Source: Trichoplax sp. H2 | Lineage: Eukaryota > Placozoa > Uniplacotomia > Trichoplacea | Assembly: GCA_003344405.1 (NCBI GenBank) | Contig: NOWV01000047.1 | Span: 421,840-485,839, forward strand | Direction: 5' to 3' | DNA: 64,000 bases | In this document: one piece after another, positions 26,194 through 38,158 of the stretch | Layout of the letters: each line of letters opens with the position of its first letter | How positions within the stretch are numbered: the first letter of the stretch is position 1 | Notes under the pieces: generated by a model | Seen by the model: the letters and a program-made list of their open reading frames with translations, nothing else | Databases searched by the model: none | What the model was told of the DNA's origin: nothing | Made by a program: the position numbers and the translations under genes

Positions 26194-29115
26194 ATGTTCC
26201 ACAATCTAGCTGTCCCGACTCCATTTTATCATCATCCAGCCATATTTCATCCTCATTTGGCTCCATATCTACCACCACAACCGCAAGCCAACGATGTTCA
26301 AGGACTAATTTATAAATCGCAAGGACAAATGGATGGAAGCAATCACTGCATAGCAACAGCTGCCAACCACAATTCGAATAATATTGCTACTGCTGTCGCT
26401 GCTGCCGCTGCTGCTAATGTAGGTAATCAAATTGGTAGTAATGCAAGTGAGAATAACGCTTTAAAATTTGGCGTTAATGCTATTCTCTCCAGTCGTCTCA
26501 ATCCAACTGGATTAATGTGTAAGTAATCAAAGTCAAATTATTTAGTTCTTTAAATTAATAAAAATTTAAGTGCACGATATAAGATGAAATGCAAGCGATC
26601 ACGTATTAACTATAATAAATAGCCTTATCATCCTATCATTAAACTCGAACTACTTTCTGATCAACACGTAGTATTGTAGCAATAACCCAGCTACCTAGAG
26701 CGTAATTTCGTTCTTGATTGGCATCAATTTGATAACTATTATTTAGATATAAAATAATTGTAGTTAGAGTACGATATCCCCTTAATCAACTAACAATAAC
26801 ACACTATATCACGATAAATCTTTCAATTCAAATTGAATTTCCTACCGTTGACCTTAAATTTAATTTTTTTTGTTTTGGACTTATAACAACTATACCTCAA
26901 AAAGATCCTCCATTGAATTCCAATGACAAATCATTCTATCCACCCAACAGAACACTCTTAGCTGGCATTACATCGCAATATCCTTATAATATTAAAGGAC
27001 TAACAGGTAAGATCTTCATAGATTTTAGTAACTGTTCCTCTTATATATCACCATTATTATCAATAAGAAGAATAACAACAATAATAAACATTTTATTGTC
27101 TACTGACGGCATGGTGCCAACCAATTGGCACAAAGACTTTAACACACAAATAACATTTGATTAAATGTAACCGTATAATTGAAATGATTATATAATTATA
27201 GTATCGGTTTTTGCATTTTCATTATTATTTTGCATTATTCTTCCTTTAGAGGATTAACTACTTTTCCTATTTTTAATGATTTTAAAGCCAAGCTTAGAAG
27301 CTTTTTTTCTTTTATTACTGTATCATGTGTTGATGCCACTAATGTTGCCAGATGCAGTACATAGTTGAAGGGGATGATGATATTATCGATAAAATCCTCC
27401 TCTTCCTTTAAATGCCATCAGTGACTAGCATGATTCAGTTTGATGACGCGAGCACATTGTGCCATAAACGAAAAAGAACGCTTCTCGCTTTATGATAAAA
27501 CAACTTTAAACTTAAAGTTTCTTTGTTCCTTTATAAAGTTGATGTATTTATCATTAAGTAATTAAAATGAGTGGTATCAACTATCTATTAACGTATAAAG
27601 CGGCTTCTTAAGTGAATGAACGAAATAACAAATTTATTTTATTGTGGAAGATATGTAGAGATTATTTATTATTGATAAATTATTTCATAATTATATTATT
27701 ATTTTACTGTTGACGATGTTGTTTGCCTTCTACTTTAAAGCGATAAAGATTAATTTCTTGTACTTAATTATGATGACTGTTTGCAATGGAAAAATAGAAT
27801 AATACCTTAAACTGTAATCGGTGGTAAATTGATAATGAAATAGTAGTTTAATCTTTCATATTATAATAAGTATAATTGTAATTGTTGTCAAAATAACAAG
27901 ACAGGAATAGAGATCTCGCATACAGTGTTCTAGAAATTTAGAACAATTGATCCATTATTACAATAGTATATTAACGACGCTCGTTACAAATCACGTTACA
28001 GAAGAAAAATTTACTAATTAGTAACTGACAGTTAATGCTATTACAATCTTACTAATGCGAACAGATTTATTAACAATCATTAAACAGAGAACAATTAATT
28101 GTTATTGCATATAGGATCAGCTCCATATTCTTCATACTCTTGGCCGATTACTCCACATGATGGCAGTAAGCAAAAAAGAACCATGCTAAGAAGAGCAGTT
28201 TTTACCGAGCAACAACGCAAAGGACTCGAGAAGCGATTTCAAGTTCAAAAATATATTTCGAAATCAGAGAGAAGGAAGCTCGCTACCAAGTTAAATCTGA
28301 AAGATTCTCAAGTTAAAATTTGGTTTCAGGTAATTAAAATACATATTATAGCCGCAGTATAACGCGCTAACGGTTGAATTCTATATTAATGTTTTCAGTA
28401 ATAAGTTTGATAAGCTTAATAACTCGTATGCTTGAATGGTGCCCATGTCGTGATCGATACAATGTACACCGATCATAGTCTACGAAATATAATATTTAAT
28501 GACATACTGTATGATCTTTCATCATGATATAATTAGTGCTGGACCAACACTTTATAGCAACTATGAATGAAACGATAATTAATATTATGCGACTAATTGA
28601 TAGTTCATCAGATTTGATATCTTGAAGAAAGTTTGTCTCCGTAAAGTGTTATCTTTTCTATTAACATTAATGATCAAGTTATTGATTAAGTAGCATTAAT
28701 AAACGATGCTACTAGATAAATGGATAAAGCTGTTATTGTCAGTAGTTTCCGGGCATTCTTAACTATTAGAGAAAGTCCATTAAAAATTTTAGAATTCTGT
28801 TGTAAAGTACTAATTAAAATTAGAGTAATAAATATTGAATATGGCTATAGTTTAGCTTGTTTATATTCATTAGCTAATCTATTCTATTTTTGGATCATAC
28901 AGAATCGCAGGATGAAATGGCGAAACTGCAAAGAAAGAGAAAAATCAATGATTTTAACAGATGATGGTAAAGCGGAACAATATACAAGCGACGATGACGA
29001 TGATGATAGTTGCTACGAAATGAAGCCTACAAGTGAAGATGAAACTTTTAACACAACTGGCAATAAGTCGGATCAGAGCGAAAGATCCAGCATAGGGGAT
29101 GTTGACGACGTATAA
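26194..29115 (+). CDS. Dbx: Homeodomain transcription factor Dbx, four exons
   Basis: Exons 26194-26518, 26905-27006, 28115-28329 and 28903-29115 join with matching phases (1, 1, 0) to encode 284 residues. Exon 1 has a His/Pro-rich N-terminus, an alanine run (about 66-74) and LKFGVNAILSS (90-100), a motif also present in vertebrate DBX proteins. Exon 3 has a short SYSWP element and homeodomain residues 1-50, and exon 4 the rest (about 165-224 overall). Diagnostic Dbx residues are MLRRAVF at the N-terminal arm, QKYISK in helix I/II, LKDSQVKIWFQ and NRRMKWRN. The tail is acidic (six Asp near 244-249, then Glu/Asp/Ser), as in vertebrate DBX1. It is a nuclear DNA-binding protein; Gln50 predicts TAAT-type sites. 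The homeodomain is interrupted by an intron between residues 50 and 51. Identification is firm. The start is the first ATG of the open exon; an upstream noncoding exon is possible. Confidence 0.95.
27007..28114 (+). other. Intron 2 of Dbx
   Basis: It begins GTAAGA, ends ATATAG and has phase 1 at both ends. No coding content was recognised in it. It separates the N-terminal motif exons from the homeodomain exon. Confidence 0.85.
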
Positions 29116-32100
29116 TTAATCAATGCCCTCGTTGTCGTAAGATTTTCACGCGATCTGACAATAGTGACAACAGCAGGGATGATGTTACCAATAATTTATA
29201 ATGATAATCGTGCATTTAGGTTATGTATTGTACAGTGATGAGGAACAAGAGATCGTTGTTCAAACGACTTTCAAAATTGTTCCTATTAAATAATTATGAC
29301 GCTATACTTATTGGTACAGCTGTAGTATTGTCATTACTCTTTCGTTTGAGTGTTCAACATAGTGTTGTAAGAATAGTATAATAATAACAAGGTAACAACT
29401 TAATTCCATGATAAGAGTCTAAAGTTTCATTAATTAATTAATTCAATTAATAAGGCTTTTGGTAACATTTAGATTGCAGCATTATCTCATTTAGCTGATT
29501 TTTCTGGTAACATGATGACAGTTGATTTACTCACATTTCGACGATGCACAAAATTGTTAGATCATAATACTAAGTGATCGAGGTTTTAAGAAGCAGCAAT
29601 GTTAAAAATTGAAAGTTTTCATGGACCAATTTTGCGCTATCAATTACTGGGTAAGCCTTTCATGTTGATATACTGATAATTAAGCAGCAGATGGGCCTAC
29701 TGATTTTCAAATGAGCATCACTGGAAGATACTGAAAAATACATATAAATGAGCTCCTTATTTCAACGTAACTACTGTATTCTTGTCTCCTATGGGTGATA
29801 TGCACGTAACACTTACGTCAGAAATAGCTGTATTTATAGCTCTATTAATCAAAGCTGTAATTAATGTATTGCAATTTTAGTAATTGTTGTTATAAGTTCT
29901 ATTAATAGTAACTCTTCATATTGTTTTCCGGCTACTGTTGCATCGCCCTGTTGGAATTAATGTATTAGCGGAAGAGATAGCAAGTAGGAAACATCTTTAA
30001 CGTCAATAGTCCAATGTACTATTATCAATATTTTTGGCGTCATCGTTTAATAAGCCAATTATGACAATCTAATTATCATTATTTATTTAGAATTACTAAT
30101 GTCTTATATCGCTTGTGTCAAATTTGTATAACTAATAACGTTTTGTTAGCAATATCTAAAGTATAATTTTAAGTTGATTATCTTCAAATTTACTATGCAC
30201 ACCTACGTGCTGATTCTTAACGCAGCTAAAAATCGAGCATTCATTCATTGATTAATTAATAATCCTATCATCATCGTTTATCATATAATTACACTATATG
30301 GACGTGGTATATTATTAACAATTTTAGTATATCATGTAATTGCAAAACTATATATTCTAATATATTTATATAAATATGTGTCTGTATATATGATGTATAC
30401 GTATATCTATATGCACGTATATGTAATGTGTAGTGTATGTGTATATGCGTGTATGTATGCAGAAGGAATTGCAATCAAAATCTCTGTAACATGGCGTAAA
30501 ATGGTAATAATAATTTAATCAGTGTTCATATTATTGCTGAAAACAATCATAGGTATGGAGACTTGAATCAATAAAGCAAAATTATGATTGCCGTAAAAGA
30601 CCGTTGTAAATATAATTGAAAATGGACCTTTAGTAAAGACGAATTACTGTCTTTGTAAGTTTCAGGAGCACCATTTTAGTGGCGATATAGTTTTACATTT
30701 TACATTAAGTAATACTACCCATTGCACAATACCATACATTTAAACAAGCAGCACTCTAAAAAATTGAGCAGCCGTGACTGAATTTTGAACAATCTCTACC
30801 TTCATTATTACTGATTGCGACATTGTTCAACTGTCAAGTCTCGGTCTACGCTTTACCCATTGACCTTTTTTTTTATTTCAAGCCACAACATTATAAGCAG
30901 TATCAAATGGTGATTGAAAAGATTGATAAGTCTGATAACTATCTCTTTGTGAACAGGAATATACACTATTAATAATTTAACTCATATTGTTGAGTATGAC
31001 CTTTCATTTTGATCAGGGTAGGATTGATGTAACGTAATTCAATATTTGAAATTGTAGACTATTGGGCCGTGTTTAACATGATGTGCTGTATATTTATCTT
31101 AAGATATATTTAGTAGCTCTTAATCATAGGCTGTGGTGGAAGATTCTATGCTGCAGTACAGAGGATGATATACAGTAGGGTATCGAGATACTGCGAAGGT
31201 TAGAGGTAAAAAATAGAACTGTAAACTTATACAGTATAAGATACGGTTAGTTCATGGTACTCTGACTGGTATAAATAATGTCTACGTGAATACTGTGGTA
31301 GTTTCTATATTGGATTAATGATGGTCTCTGTAAAATGTTGTTACTAATAATAATCTAAATATACTGTATGTAAAACATGGTAGAATGCTACTATGCTGAT
31401 GGTAGCTGCGAATGCCATGAAAAGTAGATTATAGGCTGGCAACTTAGGTTATCCTAGTCGTTCTTTCCAGAAGTGTTTCGTACTTATATTCAGCTGGAGT
31501 AGAGTGTGCATAGAGCATTATCTTTGTTTTTAATTTTCTATCAATTTTGGATTTTCGTCATCGGTTATATCACACATGGCGTAGGTGGCCTCAAGAGGTC
31601 ACATTGGCCCGCAGAATTTCTGGATAGATAGTAAAGACTTTGAAATAAATGGGTAAAATTAAAATTTCAAGGAAGGCATTCCTATTTCCTATAACTGATT
31701 GACGTCAGTAAGCTCAACCACGGCTGTGGCTGGGTTCTGTGCTCATAGCGTTCAGAAAAAAGAGTTTTTTCTTTAACTGTCTGACTGTACTGTAAGTACA
31801 CTGTCCAGCAGATCTCTGCGGTAGGAAGTAGCTATTATGTTGTATGAGGGATTTGCTGCAAGTTCTATTTTTGTATTTTCACCGTGATTTTACCATCGAA
31901 AATGATAAAAGTATACATGGCACAGTGGGTGCCAACCTTGCCAAAATATCGTTTAGCAAAGTTGGTGAACATCAAGAATTTGATATGAATTTGCTGTTTT
32001 TGTGTTTGCACAACTTGTGAAGTAGCCACCATTTTAAGAATTAACCGTGTGAGTGTACGTCCAAATGTTCATGAAATAGTGTTGTCCATACCACAAGTCT

Positions 32101-33870
32101 AACATTGTTAGAAGAATGATTTATGCTTGTACTGAAATTTAAGCCTCCATGCAAAATTCAATTTTAATTACCATGGCCTTGACTGAATTTAGCTCCGAGT
32201 ACAGAAGGGGTAAGAAAAAAAAGAAATTTTCAATCCTGTACCTCTATGGCGACTGATCTCAGTAATGCCTTCGATTTCCTTTTAACTACTTGTACTGTAC
32301 TGTATACTATAGAGTGTAAATCGGCCACGGTAAAGCGTAGTCAACGACTACTATTTCTACTGGTCCACGATACAGAACAGTCATGGTAGGCGACTCTTCA
32401 CTCTAACCCTCAATTCAACTCTTCTCTTTTTCAAAATAATTTGTTTCACAGTCTGTTTTAAGGAACTTCTAGAAAAGCAAAGCGAAAACAAGATTTTCCA
32501 GTACCCAAGTCCATGACCTATAGTAATGTAGCCTTAAAGTCCACATTCAATCAATTTTCGGTATTGCCGTAATATTGGCTTCTACAAGTCATGCGTACTG
32601 CCCTATACTGGACGGTGGTGAACAGCAATCACTAAAATTAAAAGCGAGTACTTAACATTGACATGATTTAACAGCAGGTCTTTACTAGTGCTCAATTGAT
32701 TACTTTTACCCTTTCAACAACAGCAACTGTGGCAGGAGAAAAACATAATGTGAGTTATTTTATTACGTTAGAAGTTATGATAAAGAATGGAATGGTTAAT
32801 GATGATATTTTATCTTTCTACTGTCATCTTGTATCGTATTTATTTAATATGATGGATGCCATACCAGTGGAGTTGAGCGTATTGCAATTATTGTGTTGAC
32901 TTGTTAATTCAAGACGTTGCTGCCTGTAAGCATAATCCAATCTTTTCGTACTTTTAGTTGCCAATCGTAGTGACGACAACCGATATAATATCGAATTCAA
33001 TAAAACACTTTGCAATTTCAAGCCTTAATAGGCCTACTTGCTAATGTACGGCATGTGAGTTGGAGTAGTTGATCGAGAATTGCCACCGGCTCCAATAGCG
33101 AGCCACATGCAGTAATTGCACCATACTTTGCCCATACGGCTTAGTAGAACAACGGCAACACCTGATAGGACCACGATGACATGAAATTCATTGCTTGTCA
33201 TTCTTGACTAGACTTGCTGAAAATGATTTAGTGCTACAGAGTTGTCGTATTAACCCATGTGTAAAATACTTTGAGATGTGTACTTACTTATTGGCTATTT
33301 GATGCTTTGCTACCAAAATCGGTGTTCTAAAAGTAAGAAGGTACCATACACTCGCATAGCGATTACTGCACTTAGACTCTACTTTGCCTAACCTTATTGA
33401 TTGGATTGGTCACGTTTTGCAGGATGATATACACAACTTATTTTGCCTGATAAAATCAGAATATTTTTCAACTATATCGTTTTATGATGTATTCTACCCT
33501 TTATTCTTTAGTATTAGATTAAAAAAACAGTACGTTGTATATCCGTTTGTTTCGGAATAAATAATTGAATAAATTAATGCTCTGTTCTATAGTTTTCTGA
33601 ACATCTATCATTATCGACATACTTCAAAAGTCGATATTATTATTTTACAGTTAGTATTCTCATTGCGTTATTATCATTAGCAGGTGCTGGTAGGTAAAAA
33701 GTGAAACAAGGTAGAGATAGTGCTTTAAACTGCTAGAGAAATCACTTGCTGATCTTGATTGCTAAATACTTTAGGCGAAAAAATAAAATGCTACGCGATT
33801 AGATTGTTTTCAATGAAACTTTCAATGTGACAGATTCATTTTCCTATAGAAAGTAAATAAAATCTCCATC
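29116..33870. other. Spacer between Dbx and VAMP
   Basis: The first part is probably Dbx 3' UTR; an AATAAA lies at 30570-30575. A TA/TG-rich low-complexity stretch occupies 30340-30462. From about 31.1 kb the base composition becomes less AT-rich. A perfect CRE palindrome TGACGTCA lies at 31700-31707. Short open segments with plausible splice sites (32172-32208, 32341-32385, 32452-32516) can be chained on the plus strand but match no family I know and remain hypothetical. Confidence 0.4.
30340..30462. repeat. TA/TG-rich low-complexity tract
   Basis: Alternating purine-pyrimidine sequence built of TATA, TGTA, CGTA and TGTG words. It generates a low-complexity antisense ORF rich in Tyr, Thr, His and Ile that is not a gene. 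Confidence 0.6.
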
Positions 33871-36800
33871 ATGGCTACGTATTATCGTGCTCAATATGCT
33901 CCACGACAATACAGTACGATGACTACCATATTAGCTGCATTGCTGTTTGTACCTCTAAAATTTCCCTTTCTGCGATTTTGCGGAATTGGAATATTGACGT
34001 AATCTAACATGCTGTATATCCTCAGTCGTTTACACGCGCTAGCCTGAAAGCGGCTACATGCAACGGCAAGGGTAGAGTTGATAAGTTGATCATTCTTTGT
34101 GTATGTCTTTTCAAATATTTCGTCTGTATTCTTTAGTTGATCCTTTATTAAGTGCACAATATGTATTGTGATAGCGACCCATATTCACTGTTCCATCTGC
34201 GATAATTTATACAGTTAAAGCAATGAAATGCCAATTTAGAGTTTGATATTTTATTTACTGTCTTTCTACTGGCGATGAAAATGCTTGAAAAGAGCAACTG
34301 TAAAGTCAGTGGGTATACGTAGCTAATGAAGGTACTGCTGAACGATGCTATAACCAAAAATGATGAAATAGCGATGCTATGAGCTTTTATTGTAACAAAG
34401 TCGATTAACGAGAGATTAGCAAAGATACGGGATTATATAATAATTATCGTTTATTACCGTTCGCGTGTTCGCATAAATAGTAACAGATACTTACCTCCAT
34501 GATTTTATTCTTCGATGAAAAATTTATATGCTCTGTCGGTTAAAAATACACGTATTTCAAAACCATTAGATACGTAACGACACAAATTTTCACGTTCGAG
34601 CTGAAAAAATCATTATAACGTACATAATCTGATCTTTACTAAATGTTTAAGGTTACTCTCCGTCATGTTACGTTTGTTAGATTAGACTTCTGTTCAGTTC
34701 TCTTTCATTCATTGCGCGTTATCATGTTTACTCATACGAAAGCGCTTACTGTATACTTTTTTTTTGCATATTCAGGTCACAAGGCGGATATAGTTCTGAT
34801 AATATCCAGAAACTCCATGAAGATGTTCATGAGGTAGGGTAGCAAACGTCTGTATACATTTGCAAAGTCTTTCATGAAAAAATTTAGTAACAGCGCTTTA
34901 TGTGTGTAAGTACTATAAAAAAACGGCTTCATTGTCCAAGTTAGACTATAAAGCTTGAACATTTTTGTAATCGATGCATTACATGCAACTACATGCTACG
35001 ATTACAACTGTTTAGAATAATTTCCAGATTTACATTCGATATAAAACACAAAGTTATGCAAATTAAAGTATTTAAAGTGAGTTTGCATTACTAACGATAT
35101 CATTCGAACTTATAAGTATGTACGTCAGGTACATGTACGGTACAGCATAACAGTAGATTTTTAATTGGGATCATATCTTGATTTGGATAAATCTCTTAGA
35201 AATAATTTATACAGAGTATTATCTCTTGTTAAAACTTACCTTGTGCACTGCATAGTGTATATACGTTTGCATTTGTGTCCTGACCGTAATGTCATAACCG
35301 AAAGAATTTCTAAAGATTTACGACATTGAATTTTTAATTTTATGATTGTGGCTATCTACATTTTCTACTTTATGGCATTGCAGAAGGCTTAACAGAAAAA
35401 TAAGCAGTTATGCATTTTACTATATTTACGATCATGTTCCTATAATTATAGGTAACTGGTTTGTTAAAAAAAAATGTCGACAGTGCCATTCAACGAGGAC
35501 AGCAACTGGATGATATCGAAGATAGGGCTGGTAAGGTTACTGCCAAAGTTTAGAAAATTTTTATAAAACTAATTCTAAAGATTTCAGAGCGTAATCGTCC
35601 GCCCACAATTTAGTACTTACAACAGAGTTATGTGTTCAATTTGTAAAAATTTCCTAACTTAATCAGATATACGATTACATAAACATTTGTAAGGATACTC
35701 ATGAAATTTATGATAGAGAAACCGCGCTACATTTAATAATTCTTAGAGTTGTATCATTTTTATCATACCTAAGGATTCATGTTTTTCCAAACCGAGCGTA
35801 TTTAAAATATAACATAATTGTTTGCAGTTTTGATGTCGATTTAGTATTCGATTATATTCGTTTGAGTATCAATTTTGAACGTCTACTGTCACAGTGTAGC
35901 TTGTAAACTCTTAAAGGAAGGTATAGTATTTAAGAAATTGCTTTTATCAATTTTTTTCTACTTGTAATGTACAGTACAACACTTACGATGTACAGATATA
36001 TTGCACAAAGTTTGTATTTGAAAGCAGAGCAAATGAAAATTGGGCACGACCATACCCAGCCGTGTAGCTAATTTATAGAGCAAGAGTGCAAAGTTTTAGA
36101 TATTGCAAACTACGCTAATAACTTTGATGGAGCATTTTATTATTCCTTTGGGAATAGTCAAGTAGAATTATACAGTTACGGTTTTCTATTTGAGATACCG
36201 TTTTTGTATGTAGAGTATTTTTAAACCTAACCAAATCACATCGCTTTAGAAATTTTTCGAAATGATTGATTCTTGTCAATAACAATAAATCTTATATAGA
36301 GCAATTAAATCAGTCTTCGAGGGAGTTTAGCGATAAAGCTGTACGATTGAAGCGTAAATTGTGGTGGCAAAACACTAAGGTATTAGATTTCTCATGGTAA
36401 CATGAAATGCAACTTTGTGTCCTTATTTTATCCACTAGGGTGATATTACCAATACTGTATGCAATAAGTCACGAATTCGACAATAGTAGTCCACAAATCA
36501 ATAGCTTTAATAGTGATATTCAGTGATACCAGTACATCATATATTAAAATCATACTCGTAGAAAGATGTTGTTAATCGATAATATTTAAATCGCATTTGC
36601 AATTATCGTTCACTTCGAAGTGTACTTTGTGTGCTAATTCGGTTTCATTATATGTGACTCTATTACTAACCTTTCGAAAGATGATGATTATCATTGGCAT
36701 AATCGTTGTTGTCATTTTAACTATAATTATTGGTAAGTTAATACAAAACAAGTACTTATCTGTATGTCTGACTTTGTACTTCTGTACTAATTCGGACAGT

Positions 36801-36874
36801 GTGTAGACTTGAAGTTATGTGAAAGTTCTTATATATTTTTCGTAGTTTTGGCGACTCAACCATGGAAGAAGTAA
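33871..36874 (+). CDS. VAMP: VAMP/synaptobrevin-like R-SNARE
   Basis: Coding exons 34776-34833, 35452-35530, 36300-36379, 36681-36732 and 36846-36874 join in phase. A candidate eight-base first exon (ATGGCTAC, 33871-33878) has the right phase and gives a 101-residue protein starting MATSQGGYSSDN. The SNARE heptads run from about residue 13 to 68 with the central-layer Arg at 37 (AIQRGQQLDD). The juxtamembrane KRKLWWQNTK matches the KRKYWWKNLK of vertebrate VAMP2. It is followed by one tail-anchor helix (about 76-95) and a short C-terminus ending WKK. R-SNAREs sit on vesicles and zipper with syntaxin and SNAP25-type Q-SNAREs to drive fusion. A very small first coding exon is known in vertebrate VAMP genes, which supports the model. 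Exon 1 is the weak point: its donor is GTATTA, the same six bases used after 36379. It lies tail-to-tail with RRP15. The assignment to the VAMP1/2/3-type group is likely, not certain. Confidence 0.92.
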
Positions 36875-38158
36875 TGCTACTGGTTTATGTATCTGCAGTT
36901 TTTCATGATGATAGATAGAATCTCGTAAGCCAGACCTCTGTTTTGTACTGTATAACAATTTATGTACTGAATATTCAATGTAGCCAGGTAGTTAGAGGAA
37001 AATGATGCAAGCTAAAGCTTTAAATAGCGTCGTCGTCAGGAACTTTTGCTGACTTAAAGTTGTATATCCGCTTAAAGCTTTATGTCAACGTTGTTATATT
37101 ACTACAAATAGGCTGTGATGCGGTCATTTATAAATTAAACAATTGCAATATTCAATATATATTAAAATGTATAATTAAGTGCTATTGCAATTGAATTGAT
37201 GAGACCTGCGAAATTTGCAGATTGAATTGATAATGCCAATTCAACAATTAGGAGGTAGATCACCGAACGTTGAGAACAATGTAGCTACAAAAAATTTCAA
37301 TATCTATCACGGTGTTTATGAGTTGATATTTATTACCGGTAAAGTTGTGAATGTTTGCTTGAATATTTATATTGCTAATTATTGTGTAATTATTGAAGTT
37401 TGAAGAATTCGCCTTCTTGTACTGTTTGAATTTTAAAAATGAAGAATAAATTTTTATGCAGTACCATAAGAGTCCAAGGTTATAGCGGCATGGTATGCGT
37501 TGATAGTTATGCAACAACGTATACTGAGTTGACGTCCTATTGGAAGTCATGTAGACTTTCAGATTGTGCAGATCATGGAGGAGTCTGCGTTTAATTTTAT
37601 CATGCTATCAGCATTTAACTAAGCATACACTCATGCATACGAGTTAAATAAGTGGATGGTTGCTGCCAATCACGATATGGATACTGCATTATACCCCAAC
37701 TATCGTCATAACGGCTTGGTTGTCCTGGATAATAAATGAGATCTACCGTAGTATTGCACGGAAGAACGAGTATGCTGATACTGGCTACAACAGTATTACA
37801 CAGGTGATAGACAAAATTAAAACTGCAATGAGAAGTGCAATCAAGAGATCGATTAAATCAGAAAATAGATACTTGACTATCGTGAAAAGATGTAGTATTT
37901 TAAATTTATTAATATAGTGAGGCATGTGCTGAATATTCACAACATCCAAAGTCTGTGTGATAGACTGATTTACAATACTCTCTAACAGTATACTATAGTA
38001 TACCGTTGAGCATGGGATAAATTGAAAATCGTTTGCAATACTAAGATACACGTATATCCATATATATACAAAATAAAACTCGTAATTTAAAATAGAATCC
38101 ACGAACGGACCACTTGCAAGTTTTTAATTAGATTTAACAAAATCTATTAGCTGTAGCC
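36875..38158. other. Convergent spacer between VAMP and RRP15
   Basis: It must contain both 3' UTRs; an AATAAA on the plus strand is at 37445-37450. An ORF at 37648-37917 (+) has a hydrophobic start and a basic end, but it has no pyrimidine-rich acceptor and overlaps an antisense ORF of similar length, so I treat it as chance. Confidence 0.45.

Noticed and set aside
26153-26356. Minus-strand ORF opposite Dbx exon 1
   Set aside because: It is the antisense shadow of a real coding exon.
31925-31975. Imperfect hairpin (GCCAACCTT ... AAAGTTGG), possible small RNA precursor
   Set aside because: The stem has several mismatches and there is no evidence for processing; if the host is a placozoan, canonical microRNAs are not expected.
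33891-34190. Minus-strand ORF of about 100 codons inside VAMP intron 1
   Set aside because: Composition is fairly protein-like, but there is no ATG at its start, no recognised family and no adjoining exon. It is kept only as something to check with transcripts.
37648-37917. ORF of about 90 codons with a membrane-like N-terminus
   Set aside because: No pyrimidine-rich acceptor, an antisense ORF of similar length overlaps it, and ORFs of this size arise by chance at this AT content.
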